Below, one piece after another: positions 53,267 through 61,781 of a DNA stretch of 64,000 nt. This stretch comes from Sphingomonadaceae bacterium (GTDB taxonomy: Bacteria; Pseudomonadota; Alphaproteobacteria; Sphingomonadales; Sphingomonadaceae): the NCBI GenBank assembly GCA_027533105.1, contig JAPZTW010000010.1:1-64000 (forward strand). The letters are read 5' to 3'. The position numbers were made by a program, and so were the translations under genes. The notes under the pieces were generated by a model. The model was not told the origin of the DNA. It saw nothing but the letters and a program-made list of their open reading frames with translations, and searched no databases. Position 1 is the stretch's first letter; each line of letters opens with the position of its first letter.

Positions 53267-53713
53267 TCATTTGCGGAAGTTGAGCACCTGCCAGAGCTGC
53301 GAGCCCAGCACCTTGCGATACTTGGCCCGTTCGCCCGATGCCGCCTGCATCTGCGCATCGGTCAGCTTGACGTTGTCGCGGAACTGCTTGGCACGGCGTT
53401 CGTCTTCCGCGGCATCGGGGATCGACTTGAAGCGGACCACCAGGATCAGATCCGGTTCGCCCGGGCGCTTGTTGACGTTGGCCAGCACTTCATAGCCGGT
53501 GATCCAGCCTTGCGCCTTGGCATACTCCTGCTGCTGGCGCCACATCCCGGCGAGATGCTGGGCATAGTCAAGCCCGTGCCCGTCATCGACAGTGATCGAG
53601 GATACTTCGACCAGGTCCCCGCCAACCATCGGGTTGCTCTGCGCCAAGGCCGGCATGGCCCAGGCAAGCGACATCGAAGCGGCCAGCACGGCCGCGCTAC
53701 GGATCATCTTCAT
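53267..53713 (-). CDS. Secreted hypothetical protein
   Basis: A 148-residue exported protein. Signal peptide MKMIRSAAVLAASMSLAWAM, cleavage near ALAQ-S (residue 25). The mature part has YAQHLAGMWRQQQEYAKAQG and ITGYEVLANVNKRPGEPDLI, VVRFKSIPDAAEDERRAKQF, consistent with a dimeric ferredoxin-like alpha-beta barrel seen in EthD/ABM-type proteins, though it is not clearly a member. The C terminus RKVLGSQLWQVLNFRK is conserved-looking. The ATG at 53713 is followed at once by the signal; function unknown. Confidence 0.75.
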   Translation of the reverse strand: MKMIRSAAVLAASMSLAWAMPALAQSNPMVGGDLVEVSSITVDDGHGLDYAQHLAGMWRQQQEYAKAQGWITGYEVLANVNKRPGEPDLILVVRFKSIPDAAEDERRAKQFRDNVKLTDAQMQAASGERAKYRKVLGSQLWQVLNFRK

Positions 53714-53928
53714 GGCATTCCCTCCTCGTTGTGGCGCGAGGATGTGGCAACCTCCGGCTGGCACAATTCGCGCCATTTGCTCAGAGTCGGGCGACCCTCA
53801 TTGTTTCAGAAATACCGCCCCAAGTAAGTAGAAACTACGATTGAACTACCATAGAGTCAAACTCTGCTTTTTAGCCCTGCTTCCAGCTTTTCTGGCGAGC
53901 TTGGCGACTTCATGGAGCACACCAGCCC

Positions 53929-54393
53929 ATGCCCATTTATACAATCCGCGAAGACGACCTGTCCGGTCCGGCGATCGGCGACCTGCTGCGCCTTCACCTT
54001 ACGGAAATGCACCGCTGGTCGCCCCCGGAAAGCGTCCACGCCATGCCGATCGAACGGCTGCGTCAGCCCGACGTGACATTCTATTCGGCCTGGGATGACG
54101 GACTCCTGGCCGCCTGCGGGGCGATCCGGCATCTGGCCAGCGACCATGGCGAACTCAAGTCGATGCGGGCCCATCCCGACTATCGCGGCCGGGGTGCGGG
54201 CAAGGCAATCCTGCTGCATCTGCTCGATGTCGCACGGCAGCGCGGCTATGCCCGCGTCAGCCTTGAAACGGGGCGACCGGAACCTTTCCTGCCAGCCCGC
54301 CGCCTCTATGAAAGCCACGGCTTTGTGGAATGTCCCCCGTTCGGCAGCTATGGGATCGATCCATTCAGCATCTGCATGACGAGACCCCTGTGA
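53929..54393 (+). CDS. GNAT family N-acetyltransferase
   Basis: A 154-residue acetyl-CoA-dependent transferase. MRAHPDYRGRGAGKAILLHL (about residues 79-98) holds the pyrophosphate-binding Q/RxxGxG/A loop (RGRGAGKA), followed by ARQRGYARVSLETG and ARRLYESHGFVECPPFGSYG, the last strand region. The pattern resembles the YsnE/PhnO-like subgroup acting on small amines; substrate unknown. Its stop overlaps the GTG start of a second GNAT gene, so both are translated together. Confidence 0.9.
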   Translation: MPIYTIREDDLSGPAIGDLLRLHLTEMHRWSPPESVHAMPIERLRQPDVTFYSAWDDGLLAACGAIRHLASDHGELKSMRAHPDYRGRGAGKAILLHLLDVARQRGYARVSLETGRPEPFLPARRLYESHGFVECPPFGSYGIDPFSICMTRPL

Positions 54394-54911
54394 CCGACCT
54401 GACCCTGCGGCCCGCCGCTCCGGCCGATACGGCTGCCCTGTCCGATCTGGCGACGCGCGCCTTCGTGGCCAAGTTCGGCCATCTCTATCGCCCCGAAGAC
54501 CTCGCCAGCTTCCTTGCCGCAAGCCTCTCCGAACCGGCCATCGCCGCCGAACTGGCCAACCCCGACCGGGTCTACCGCCTGGCCGAACGCGGCGGCGAGC
54601 TGGTCGGCTATTGCAAGATCGGCCTGACCTGCGGCTTTCCCGATCATGCGCGCGGCCGCCGGGTGATGGAGCTGAAGCAGCTCTACACCGCGCCAGAGGC
54701 GACCGGCGGCGGGATCGGAGGCCAGCTGATGGACTGGGCCATGGCCGAATTCGCCGCGCGCGAGGCGGACGAAGTGCAGATCTCGGTCTATGCCTATAAC
54801 GACGGTGGCCACCGCTTCTACCGCCGCTATGGCTTCGACAAGGTGGCCGACATCACCTTTCGGGTCGGCGAGCACCTCGATGAGGAATTCCTCTTCGCAC
54901 GGATGCTCTAG
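54390..54911 (+). CDS. GNAT family N-acetyltransferase (second)
   Basis: A 173-residue GNAT with MTDLTLRPAAPADTAALSDL at the start, and the acetyl-CoA loop LKQLYTAPEATGGGIGGQLM (about residues 93-112), in which TGGGIGGQL is the RxxGxG/A-like turn. ISVYAYNDGGHRFYRRYGFD follows, a typical beta5-alpha4. Starts at a GTG overlapping the upstream TGA by 3 bases; no ATG fits. The two acetyltransferases are not close copies, so they are not a recent duplication; a shared regulon or related substrates is inferred. Confidence 0.88.
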   Translation: MTDLTLRPAAPADTAALSDLATRAFVAKFGHLYRPEDLASFLAASLSEPAIAAELANPDRVYRLAERGGELVGYCKIGLTCGFPDHARGRRVMELKQLYTAPEATGGGIGGQLMDWAMAEFAAREADEVQISVYAYNDGGHRFYRRYGFDKVADITFRVGEHLDEEFLFARML

Positions 54912-54951
54912 CAAATTTACCTTCGCCGCGAGGCGGCCTAGGGCCACCGCA

Positions 54952-55350
54952 ATGATGGCCCTGCGCGCCCTGCTTCATGCCCGTTATCCACTGGCCCTGG
55001 TGCTGGTCGTGCTGGCGCTGGCCGTGCGGATGCTGGTCCCCGCCGGGACCATGCCGGGTAGTGGCGACCGCGTGCTGGCGGTCGAAATCTGCGCAGATGC
55101 CAGCGGCACACCGCAAAGCCAGCTGCTGGTCATCCCCGGCAAACCCGCTCCGCACGAAACCAGCGCCGCCAAGGGCCAGTGTGCCTTTGCCGGCCTCGCT
55201 TTCCCCGTGCTGGCCGGAGCCGATCCAGTACTGCTGGCGATTGCCCTGGCCTTCATCCTGGCCATCGGCTTGGCGCTGGTTGCGCCTGCCCTGCCCGCGC
55301 GCTTTGCCCGGTTCCAGCCGCCATTGCGAGGACCTCCCGCTTTCGCCTGA
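54952..55350 (+). CDS. DUF2946-like small membrane protein
   Basis: A 132-residue protein with a hydrophobic N terminus (about residues 12-31) and a second helix (about 88-108). LVPAGTMPGSGDRVLAVEIC and CAFAGLAFPVLAGADP give the two cysteines and MPG pattern seen in DUF2946, a family often encoded beside TonB-dependent receptors with a metal-related role. The ATG at 54952 (or 54955) is chosen because the frame upstream lacks the pattern. The TonB receptor starts 47 bases downstream, so the genes are probably co-transcribed. Copper handling is a reasonable guess. Confidence 0.7.
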   Translation: MMALRALLHARYPLALVLVVLALAVRMLVPAGTMPGSGDRVLAVEICADASGTPQSQLLVIPGKPAPHETSAAKGQCAFAGLAFPVLAGADPVLLAIALAFILAIGLALVAPALPARFARFQPPLRGPPAFA

Positions 55351-55397
55351 TCCCATCGTCCAACTGATTAACGATCAAAAGCGAAAGTTCCAGAACC

Positions 55398-57473
55398 ATG
55401 TCATTCCGTTTGTTGTGCGGCGCTGCGGCGCTGCCCTTGATGCTGTCCGCACCGGCCGCCTGGGCCGATGAAGCAGAACCTGCCACACCGCTCACCGACA
55501 CGATCATCGTCACCGGCCAGCGCCAATCTGCCACCGATCCCGCGATCGCCGATCCGGTCGATGGCCATGCCACCGCCCCCGATGCCGCCGCGCTGGTGGC
55601 GAAACTGCCCGGGGCGGCGCTGATCAACAATGGCGCGATCTCCGGGCAGGTGCAGTTCCGCGGGCTGTTCTCCGACCGGTTGGCGATCCGGGTTGGCGGG
55701 CAGTTCTTCCAGACCGGCGGTCCCAACGCGATGGACCCGCCGCTGCACTATGCCCCGGCAATCCTGCTGGACAGCATCAGCCTCAGTCGCGGGGCGGCGC
55801 CCGTCAGCGCAGGGCCGGGGCTGGGCGCGCTGGTCGAGGCACGGCTGAAGTCGGTCGATTTCGGCAACACCGATCGGCTGACGCCCACGGCCAGCCTCGC
55901 CGCCAGCTATCGCAGCGCCGACAACGGCAGCGCGCTGGGCGGGGTGGCGGGCTTGGCCAGCGAGCGGGTGAAGCTCAATCTGATCGCCTCGTGGGAACAA
56001 GGGGACGATTACCGCATCCTCGGCGGCCGCGCCCGCGATACGGCCCATGAACGACTGACCTATGGCCTCTCCGGCGGATTGCAGGCGGGCGGCAACCGCC
56101 TGACGCTGGACCTGCGGCGTCAGGAAACCGGCCGCAGTGGCAATCCGCCCTATGCGATGGACATCGATTACTTCGATACCAATTTCGCCCGGCTGGGGTT
56201 CGATGGCACCGTGGCGGGCAACCGGCTGAAGATCGAGCTGGGCTATACCGGGGTGCGCCACGGGATGGACAACTTCTCGCAGCGCCCCGCGCCCGCCAGC
56301 ACCGCACAATACCGCTATTCCTATGCCGAGGCGGACAGCCTGACCGGCATGGCCAGTCTGGGGCTGGGCGCGCTGACGCTGGGAGTAGATGGAATGGTGA
56401 CCAAGCGGCTGGTGACTATCACCAACCCCACCACTGCCGCCTTCTTCGTCGCCTCGCTCGATCGTGTGCGGCAGGACCGGATCGGCGGCTTTGCCGAAGC
56501 GAAAGTATTGACCAGCGACTGGCAGGCGGACCTCGGCCTGCGGGTTGACCGGACCAGCGCGCGCATGGCCAATCCGCGCGTCGGCCCCGGCGTACCAGCC
56601 ATGCTGGCGAACCTCGCCACCATGACTGCCGCAGCCAATGCGCCGCGCAGCGACACCACTTGGGATGCCGTGGTACGGCTATGGCGCGAAGGCGGCACGG
56701 TCCGCCCGCGCCTCATCCTGTCGCGCAAGAGCCGGGTGCCCAACGCGGTCGAGCGGTTTTCCTGGCTGCCGACCGAGGCGAGCGGCGGGCTCGCCGATGG
56801 CAACATCTACATCGGTCGCCAGACGCTGAAACCTGAGGTTGCCTGGGCGGCAGAGGCCGGGGTTGATGTGGTGTCCGGGCCGCTGCGGCTCCGCCCCTCA
56901 GTGTTCTATCGCAGGATCGATGGCTATATCCAGGGCACCCCGGTGCCCGCGACCATGCCGATCCAGATCGCGATCGCGACGATGAACGGCGATGCCACAC
57001 CGCTGATCGCCAGCAATGTCGACGCCGAGCTCTTTGGCGCCGATGCGGACCTGGCCTGGCAGGTCACACCGCAGCTGCGGCTGGATGGCACGATCAGCTA
57101 TGTGCGAGGCCTACGGCGCGACATTGCCGACAACCTCTATCGCATTGCTCCGCTGAACGGGCGGCTGGCGCTGACCTGGGACGGGCCAGGCTGGTCGGTC
57201 AGCGCCGAGGCGGTCGGCGCGGCGGCGCAGAACCGGGTATCATCCACCAATGGTGAGGCGGCGAGTTCCGGCTGGGTCAGTGCCAACCTGTGGTTCACGG
57301 CCGATCTGGCAAGCGGGCTGGTCCTGTCCGGCGGGGTCGAGAACCTGCTGAACCGCCGCTATGCCGATCATCTGGCGGGCCGCAATCGCGTCGCCATGTC
57401 AGATGTGGCGGTGGGTGAACGCCTGCCTGCGCCGGGCCGCAGCGCCTTCGTGCGGCTGGGCGTCGATTTCTGA
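55398..57473 (+). CDS. TonB-dependent receptor, possibly for copper
   Basis: A 691-residue outer-membrane receptor. Signal peptide MSFRLLCGAAALPLMLSAPA, cleavage near AWA-D. TonB-box region TDTIIVTGQRQ, then a plug domain with AALINNGAISGQVQFRGLFS and GGQFFQTGGPNAMDPPLHYA, and a barrel ending in the strand AFVRLGVDF. The MDPP in the plug resembles copper receptors of the OprC/NosA group, and the DUF2946 gene upstream fits. It is shorter than the receptor at 14788-17538. Ligand assignment is tentative. Confidence 0.85.
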   Translation: MSFRLLCGAAALPLMLSAPAAWADEAEPATPLTDTIIVTGQRQSATDPAIADPVDGHATAPDAAALVAKLPGAALINNGAISGQVQFRGLFSDRLAIRVGGQFFQTGGPNAMDPPLHYAPAILLDSISLSRGAAPVSAGPGLGALVEARLKSVDFGNTDRLTPTASLAASYRSADNGSALGGVAGLASERVKLNLIASWEQGDDYRILGGRARDTAHERLTYGLSGGLQAGGNRLTLDLRRQETGRSGNPPYAMDIDYFDTNFARLGFDGTVAGNRLKIELGYTGVRHGMDNFSQRPAPASTAQYRYSYAEADSLTGMASLGLGALTLGVDGMVTKRLVTITNPTTAAFFVASLDRVRQDRIGGFAEAKVLTSDWQADLGLRVDRTSARMANPRVGPGVPAMLANLATMTAAANAPRSDTTWDAVVRLWREGGTVRPRLILSRKSRVPNAVERFSWLPTEASGGLADGNIYIGRQTLKPEVAWAAEAGVDVVSGPLRLRPSVFYRRIDGYIQGTPVPATMPIQIAIATMNGDATPLIASNVDAELFGADADLAWQVTPQLRLDGTISYVRGLRRDIADNLYRIAPLNGRLALTWDGPGWSVSAEAVGAAAQNRVSSTNGEAASSGWVSANLWFTADLASGLVLSGGVENLLNRRYADHLAGRNRVAMSDVAVGERLPAPGRSAFVRLGVDF

Positions 57474-57545
57474 AGCGGGTGGGCCGCGTCCTGACCTGGG
57501 CTCTGACTCTAGGCAGGGCGCGGCTTTGCCCCTATATCGCCGCCT

Positions 57546-58685
57546 ATGTCTTCAGTTCGTCCCTGGCGCGATATCGCGCGGCGCAAGTCCCGGCAGATCA
57601 TGGTTGGCAAGGTCCCCGTCGGGGGCGATGCGCCGATCACGGTCCAGACCATGACCAACACGCTCACCTCCGATCCGGTGGCGACGATCAACCAGATCCG
57701 TCGCTGCGAGGAGGCCGGGGCCGATATCATCCGTGTGTCCTGCCCGGACGTGGAAAGCACCGCGGCGCTGCCCAAGATCGTCAAGGCGGCGCGCGTGCCG
57801 ATCGTTGCGGACATCCATTTCCACTACAAGCGCGGCCTCGAAGCCGCCGATGCCGGCGCCGCCTGCCTGCGGATCAACCCCGGCAATATCGGGTCGAGCG
57901 AGCGCGTGGCCGAAGTGGTCCGCGCGGCCAAGGCCAATGGCTGCGCGATCCGCATCGGCGTCAATGCCGGCAGCCTTGAGAAGGACCTGCTCGAAAAATA
58001 CGGCGAGCCTTGCCCCGAAGCGCTGGTGGAATCGGCGCTCGATCATATCAAGCTGCTGCAGGACCATGATTTCCACGAATACAAGGTGGCCGTAAAGGCC
58101 AGCGACGTGTTCCTGGCCGTGGGTGCCTACATGGGCCTCGCCGAAGCGGTCGATTGCCCGCTGCACCTTGGCATCACCGAGGCTGGCGGCCTGATCGGCG
58201 GCACGGTCAAGTCGGCGATCGGAATCGGCAACCTGCTGTGGGCCGGGATCGGCGACACGATTCGCGTCAGCCTTTCGGCCGAACCCGAAGAGGAAGTGCG
58301 GGTCGGCTATGAGATCCTGAAGTCGCTGGGCCTGCGCACCCGCGGCGTCCGCGTGGTCTCCTGCCCCTCCTGCGCGCGGCAGGGCTTTGACGTGATCCGC
58401 ACCGTGCAGAAGCTGGAAGATGCACTGAGCCACATCAAGACGCCGATGAGCCTCTCGGTCCTCGGCTGCGTGGTCAATGGCCCGGGCGAAGCGCGCGAGA
58501 CCGATATCGGCGTGACCGGCGGCGGCAATGGCAAGCACATGGTCTATCTGCGCGGGGTGACGGATCACCACGTTTCAGACGACGGCATGATCGATCACAT
58601 CGTCAAGCTGGTCGAGGAAAAGGCCACCGAGATCGAAAGCGGGGCCGTCGCCAGCATGGACAGCCTGCACGGCAAGGTCGCCTGA
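57546..58685 (+). CDS. ispG: 4-hydroxy-3-methylbut-2-enyl diphosphate synthase
   Basis: A 379-residue [4Fe-4S] enzyme of the MEP isoprenoid pathway. The TIM-barrel domain (about residues 1-250) begins with the [20 protein letters not shown] segment. Cluster ligands are Cys273 and Cys276 ([11 protein letters not shown]) and Cys308 (GCVVNGPGE). It supplies isoprenoid precursors for the carotenoid genes at 41.6-46 kb. Terminal region [17 protein letters not shown] is normal. The start at 57546 gives [20 protein letters not shown], conventional for alphaproteobacteria. Confidence 0.97.
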   Translation: MSSVRPWRDIARRKSRQIMVGKVPVGGDAPITVQTMTNTLTSDPVATINQIRRCEEAGADIIRVSCPDVESTAALPKIVKAARVPIVADIHFHYKRGLEAADAGAACLRINPGNIGSSERVAEVVRAAKANGCAIRIGVNAGSLEKDLLEKYGEPCPEALVESALDHIKLLQDHDFHEYKVAVKASDVFLAVGAYMGLAEAVDCPLHLGITEAGGLIGGTVKSAIGIGNLLWAGIGDTIRVSLSAEPEEEVRVGYEILKSLGLRTRGVRVVSCPSCARQGFDVIRTVQKLEDALSHIKTPMSLSVLGCVVNGPGEARETDIGVTGGGNGKHMVYLRGVTDHHVSDDGMIDHIVKLVEEKATEIESGAVASMDSLHGKVA

Positions 58686-58731
58686 GCGCCGCATTCGCAA
58701 AGCCTTAGGAACTGGCGGTTATCCTGCCGCC

Positions 58732-59244
58732 ATGATCCGCCTCTTCGCCATCGCCTTCGGAGCCATCCTGGCCATGATGCTGGTGGCCGGGGCAATCATG
58801 CCCGAGGCGGATAGCGCCAGCACCGGACCCGCCGCACCGCCCCCCACCCAGTCGGCATCAGCCGCCGTTAGCGATGCCCAGGCGCTGGTCCTGCGCCGCG
58901 ACGGCAGCGGGCAGTTTCATGTCACCGCGCTGGTCGAAGGACAGGACGTTCGTTTCCTGGTCGATACCGGCGCCGATGTCGTCGCCCTGACCATCGACGA
59001 GGCCGAGCAGCTTGGCCTGCCGGTCGATCCCGGCAGCTTCCAGCCGATGATGCAGACCGCCTCGGGCGTCGGCTATGGCGCGCCGGTCACGATCGACAGC
59101 CTGGAAGTGGGCGGGCAGGAGTTTCGCAGCGTTCCGGCAGTGGTGGTCGAGGGATTGACCGTCAACCTGCTGGGCCAGTCGGTGCTGCGCCAGCTGGGCA
59201 AAGTCGAGCTGAGCGGCGACCGGATGATAATCCGGCCGCGCTAG
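58732..59244 (+). CDS. Membrane-anchored retropepsin-like aspartic protease
   Basis: A 170-residue protein. One N-terminal hydrophobic helix (residues 4-24) anchors it, an Ala/Ser/Pro linker follows, and residues 55-170 are a single retropepsin domain, with active-site VRFLVDTGADVVALT (Asp78) and the flap and terminal IDSLEVGGQEFRSVPAVVVE, LLGQSVLRQLGKVELSGDRM segments. Such proteins dimerise like viral proteases. Substrates are unknown. The ispG stop is 46 bases upstream in the same direction. Well-known in alphaproteobacteria as the TIGR02281-type clan AA protease. Confidence 0.9.
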   Translation: MIRLFAIAFGAILAMMLVAGAIMPEADSASTGPAAPPPTQSASAAVSDAQALVLRRDGSGQFHVTALVEGQDVRFLVDTGADVVALTIDEAEQLGLPVDPGSFQPMMQTASGVGYGAPVTIDSLEVGGQEFRSVPAVVVEGLTVNLLGQSVLRQLGKVELSGDRMIIRPR

Positions 59245-59251
59245 GCGCCGC

Positions 59252-60448
59252 TCAGAATCCGCGTTCGAGGAAAGCGGTGGCCAGTCCGGCCAGCAGCGCC
59301 GTGCCATTGGGCAGGACCTTTTCGTCCACCATCATCCGGGTGGAATGGATCGCGCAGCAAGAGCGCCAGTCCGCCCCATCCTCGGCCACGCCCAGGAAGA
59401 ACATCGCGCCGGGGACCTTTTCCAGCACATAGGAGAAATCTTCCGCGCCCATGATCGGCGTTGCCAGCGTCTGCCAGGCCTGGGGGCCGAACAGGTCGCC
59501 CGTCACCGCCTCGCCAAAGGCGACCGCGCGGGGATCGCAGACAGTCACGGGGAAGCCCTCGATGATGTTGATCTCGGCGGTCAGGCCATGCGCGGCGGCG
59601 ATGCCGGTGGCGAGCTGGCGCAAGGCGTCATGAAGCTGCGCGCGATGATGGGCTGACAGCGTGCGCATCGTGCCCTTCAGCGTCGCGAAATCGGCAATCA
59701 CGTTGTGCGCCGTCCCGCCCTCGATCCGCGCGACAGTGACCACCACCGGGTCGTGCGCGTTGAAGCGGCGGGTGACCATGGTCTGGATCGCCATGACGAT
59801 CTCGCAAGCGACCGGCACCGGATCCTGCGTCTGGTGCGGCATCGAGGCATGGCCGCCAGCGCCGCGCACCGTGATCTCGAACTGGTCGGCCGCAGCCATC
59901 AGCGGCCCGGCCCGACCCGCCACCAGGCCGTGCTTGGCATTGGGCATGACGTGGAGGGCAAAGGCCGCATCGGGCAGGGGATCGATCAGGCCATCGTCGA
60001 GCATGAAGCGGGCGCCGTGGTGCCCCTCTTCCCCCGGCTGGAACATGAAGGAGACGGTGCCCCGAAGCTCCGCCTGCCGCGCCGCCAGCACCCGCGCCGC
60101 GCCGGCCAGCATGGCGGTGTGGGCATCGTGCCCGCAGGCATGCATCGCCCCCGGCACCTGCGAGGCAAATTCCAGCCCGGTCTCCTCGGGCATCGGCAGG
60201 GCATCCATGTCGCCGCGCAGCAGCACGTGCCGACCCGGGCCAGCGCCGCCAACCAGCGTGGCGACAAGACCGGTGGTCGAAGGTCCCTCGCGCCAGGTCA
60301 GCGGCAGGTCGGCCAGCGCGGCGCGCACCTTGGCACTGGTGCGCGGGGTGTGGAGACCAAGTTCGGGCTCGGCATGGATCGCGCGGCGCAGGGCCACAAT
60401 CTCGCCGGAAATCGAACGGGCGGCGTCAAGCAGGTGGGCGTGCAGCAT
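59252..60448 (-). CDS. M20-family amidohydrolase
   Basis: A 398-residue metallo-hydrolase of the IAA-amino-acid/hippurate hydrolase type. HAEPELGLHTPRTSAKVRAA is the N-terminal motif; the metal site includes MHACGHDAHTAMLAGAARVL and FMFQPGEEGHHGARFMLDDG; the dimerisation domain is centred on GGHASMPHQTQDPV; MGAEDFSYVLEKVPGAMFFL is the C-terminal ligand region. It removes acyl groups from N-acyl amino acids or similar. Alone on this strand between the protease gene and the phosphatidyltransferase gene. Confidence 0.93.
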   Translation of the reverse strand: MLHAHLLDAARSISGEIVALRRAIHAEPELGLHTPRTSAKVRAALADLPLTWREGPSTTGLVATLVGGAGPGRHVLLRGDMDALPMPEETGLEFASQVPGAMHACGHDAHTAMLAGAARVLAARQAELRGTVSFMFQPGEEGHHGARFMLDDGLIDPLPDAAFALHVMPNAKHGLVAGRAGPLMAAADQFEITVRGAGGHASMPHQTQDPVPVACEIVMAIQTMVTRRFNAHDPVVVTVARIEGGTAHNVIADFATLKGTMRTLSAHHRAQLHDALRQLATGIAAAHGLTAEINIIEGFPVTVCDPRAVAFGEAVTGDLFGPQAWQTLATPIMGAEDFSYVLEKVPGAMFFLGVAEDGADWRSCCAIHSTRMMVDEKVLPNGTALLAGLATAFLERGF

Positions 60449-60479
60449 GGGGCGATGATAGCCGCCTCGCCGCCGCCGT

Positions 60480-61403
60480 CTAGGCCCCGCCCGCTGGTTC
60501 TTCTATTGCTGCCGAGATCCGCCGCGCGGCGGCATTGTGCATCCGCACCGAAACCACCAGCAGCACGTTCAGCACCACGGCCTGATACAGCAGGTAATAG
60601 AGCGGGCTGCCGGCGAACATCGACAGGCCCAGCACGATCGCGCGCGGGTTCGGTCCCAGCACCTTGCAGACGAACAGCAGCGGCGGCGCCTCGGCTTTCA
60701 CTGCGGCGGCAATCGCCGCCAGCCGCGCGGGATCGCCCTGGGCCGCATCGATCGCCGCGTCGATCTTCAGCGCATGCGGGGTCATCCCGCTGGCGGCATT
60801 GAGATAGGCCGAAACGAGGACGCCGAAGAAGCTCTTGCTGGTGGCCGAATCGTCCTTGCCGTGGCTGTGGCGCAACCAGGGGGTGCCATAGACCCACCAC
60901 TGGTACTGCCGCCGCTGCACCTCGACATGGTTCGATTGCACCGCGTGGCTGATCCCCGCCACCACCAGCAGCACCCAGCCGGCGGCGCCGTGGAAGAAGC
61001 CCGGCTCCTGCGCCAGCAGCCAGCCCAGGATCAGGTAAAGCACCACGTGGCTGAGGTAATCGCACAGCCCGTCGACCATCTCGCCGACCGGGCTGGACCG
61101 GCCGGTCAACCGCGCAAGGTCGCCATCGGCGCCATCGACCACGTGCCAGCCCATGTGCAGCGCCATGCCCAGCGCCGCGCCCACCGGCCAGGCGAGGTTG
61201 GCGTAAACCACCCCGGCCGCCACGACCATCAGCGCGCCGAACACCGAAACCATGTTGGGGGTGATCGGCGTATGGGCCAGCCCCCGCGCCAGTTGCCAGG
61301 CTAGCGGGTGGTAGAGGTAATGGTTCAACCCATCCTGCAACTCGCGCGGACGCTGCGGGCGCTGCGGCTTCGACTGGTCTGAACTTGCCCTGGCTTGTGT
61401 CAC
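60480..61403 (-). CDS. CDP-alcohol phosphatidyltransferase (possible DIPP/inositol-phosphate synthase)
   Basis: A 307-residue membrane enzyme. The complete signature D-x2-DG-x2-AR-x8-G-x3-D-x3-D is present at residues 90-115 (Asp90, Asp93, Asp111, Asp115). The N-terminal cytoplasmic segment ELQDGLNHYLYHPLAWQLAR followed by HTPITPNMVSVFGAL resembles the synthase domain of bifunctional di-myo-inositol-phosphate-phosphate enzymes. About six to eight helices follow. It joins a CDP-activated alcohol to an acceptor alcohol. Its neighbours are an inositol-phosphate synthase gene (divergent, 378 bases away) and a CTP:inositol-phosphate cytidylyltransferase-like gene. Alternative: an ordinary phospholipid synthase. 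Confidence 0.85.
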   Translation of the reverse strand: MTQARASSDQSKPQRPQRPRELQDGLNHYLYHPLAWQLARGLAHTPITPNMVSVFGALMVVAAGVVYANLAWPVGAALGMALHMGWHVVDGADGDLARLTGRSSPVGEMVDGLCDYLSHVVLYLILGWLLAQEPGFFHGAAGWVLLVVAGISHAVQSNHVEVQRRQYQWWVYGTPWLRHSHGKDDSATSKSFFGVLVSAYLNAASGMTPHALKIDAAIDAAQGDPARLAAIAAAVKAEAPPLLFVCKVLGPNPRAIVLGLSMFAGSPLYYLLYQAVVLNVLLVVSVRMHNAAARRISAAIEEPAGGA

Positions 61404-61781
61404 TGCGCCCCCGGAAACTCTTGATCGCGGCCAATGCCGCCTGGCCCTTCCTTAGAGGCCTTGCCCCCAGCGCGACAAGCGGGATGGGCCTTGAACACCG
61501 GATTATGGCCGGGCTGCAACAGCCCGTTTGCCCTGCCCGTGAATGCTGCTATGCTAGCAGGCCTGCTTTGCGCAGGCACAATGCCGACGTGCAGCGGGAT
61601 TCGCATCGTTTTCCGTCAGAATCGGCACCGGACGCAGGGGGACGCGCCTGGCCATTGCGCCAGCGCCCTTTCGGCATTCGGCTTGACCTGCGCCAAACTT
61701 CCTGCTTTTGGCGCGCGATTTCATAATGCGGCGGCCTTTGCTGAAGGCCGCAATGCGCCGCTCGAGAAGGATTGAGTCAGA
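61404..61781. promoter_or_regulatory. Divergent intergenic region between phosphatidyltransferase and inositol-phosphate synthase genes
   Basis: A 378-base region with no gene. It contains a CTGCTA/TAGCAG hairpin (61547-61561), a CATAAT -10-like hexamer (61722-61727), and a perfect 8-bp stem GCGGCCTT (61731-61738) with AAGGCCGC (61744-61751) in the presumed 5' leader of the inositol-phosphate synthase gene. The latter is followed by GAGAAGGA at 61764-61771. Two promoters back to back are likely, but positions are uncertain. Confidence 0.4.

Noticed and set aside
53853..53872. AGAGT-CAA-ACTCT-GC-TTTTT as a terminator
   Set aside because: The stem has only five mostly A-T pairs and there is no rightward gene just upstream that would need it.
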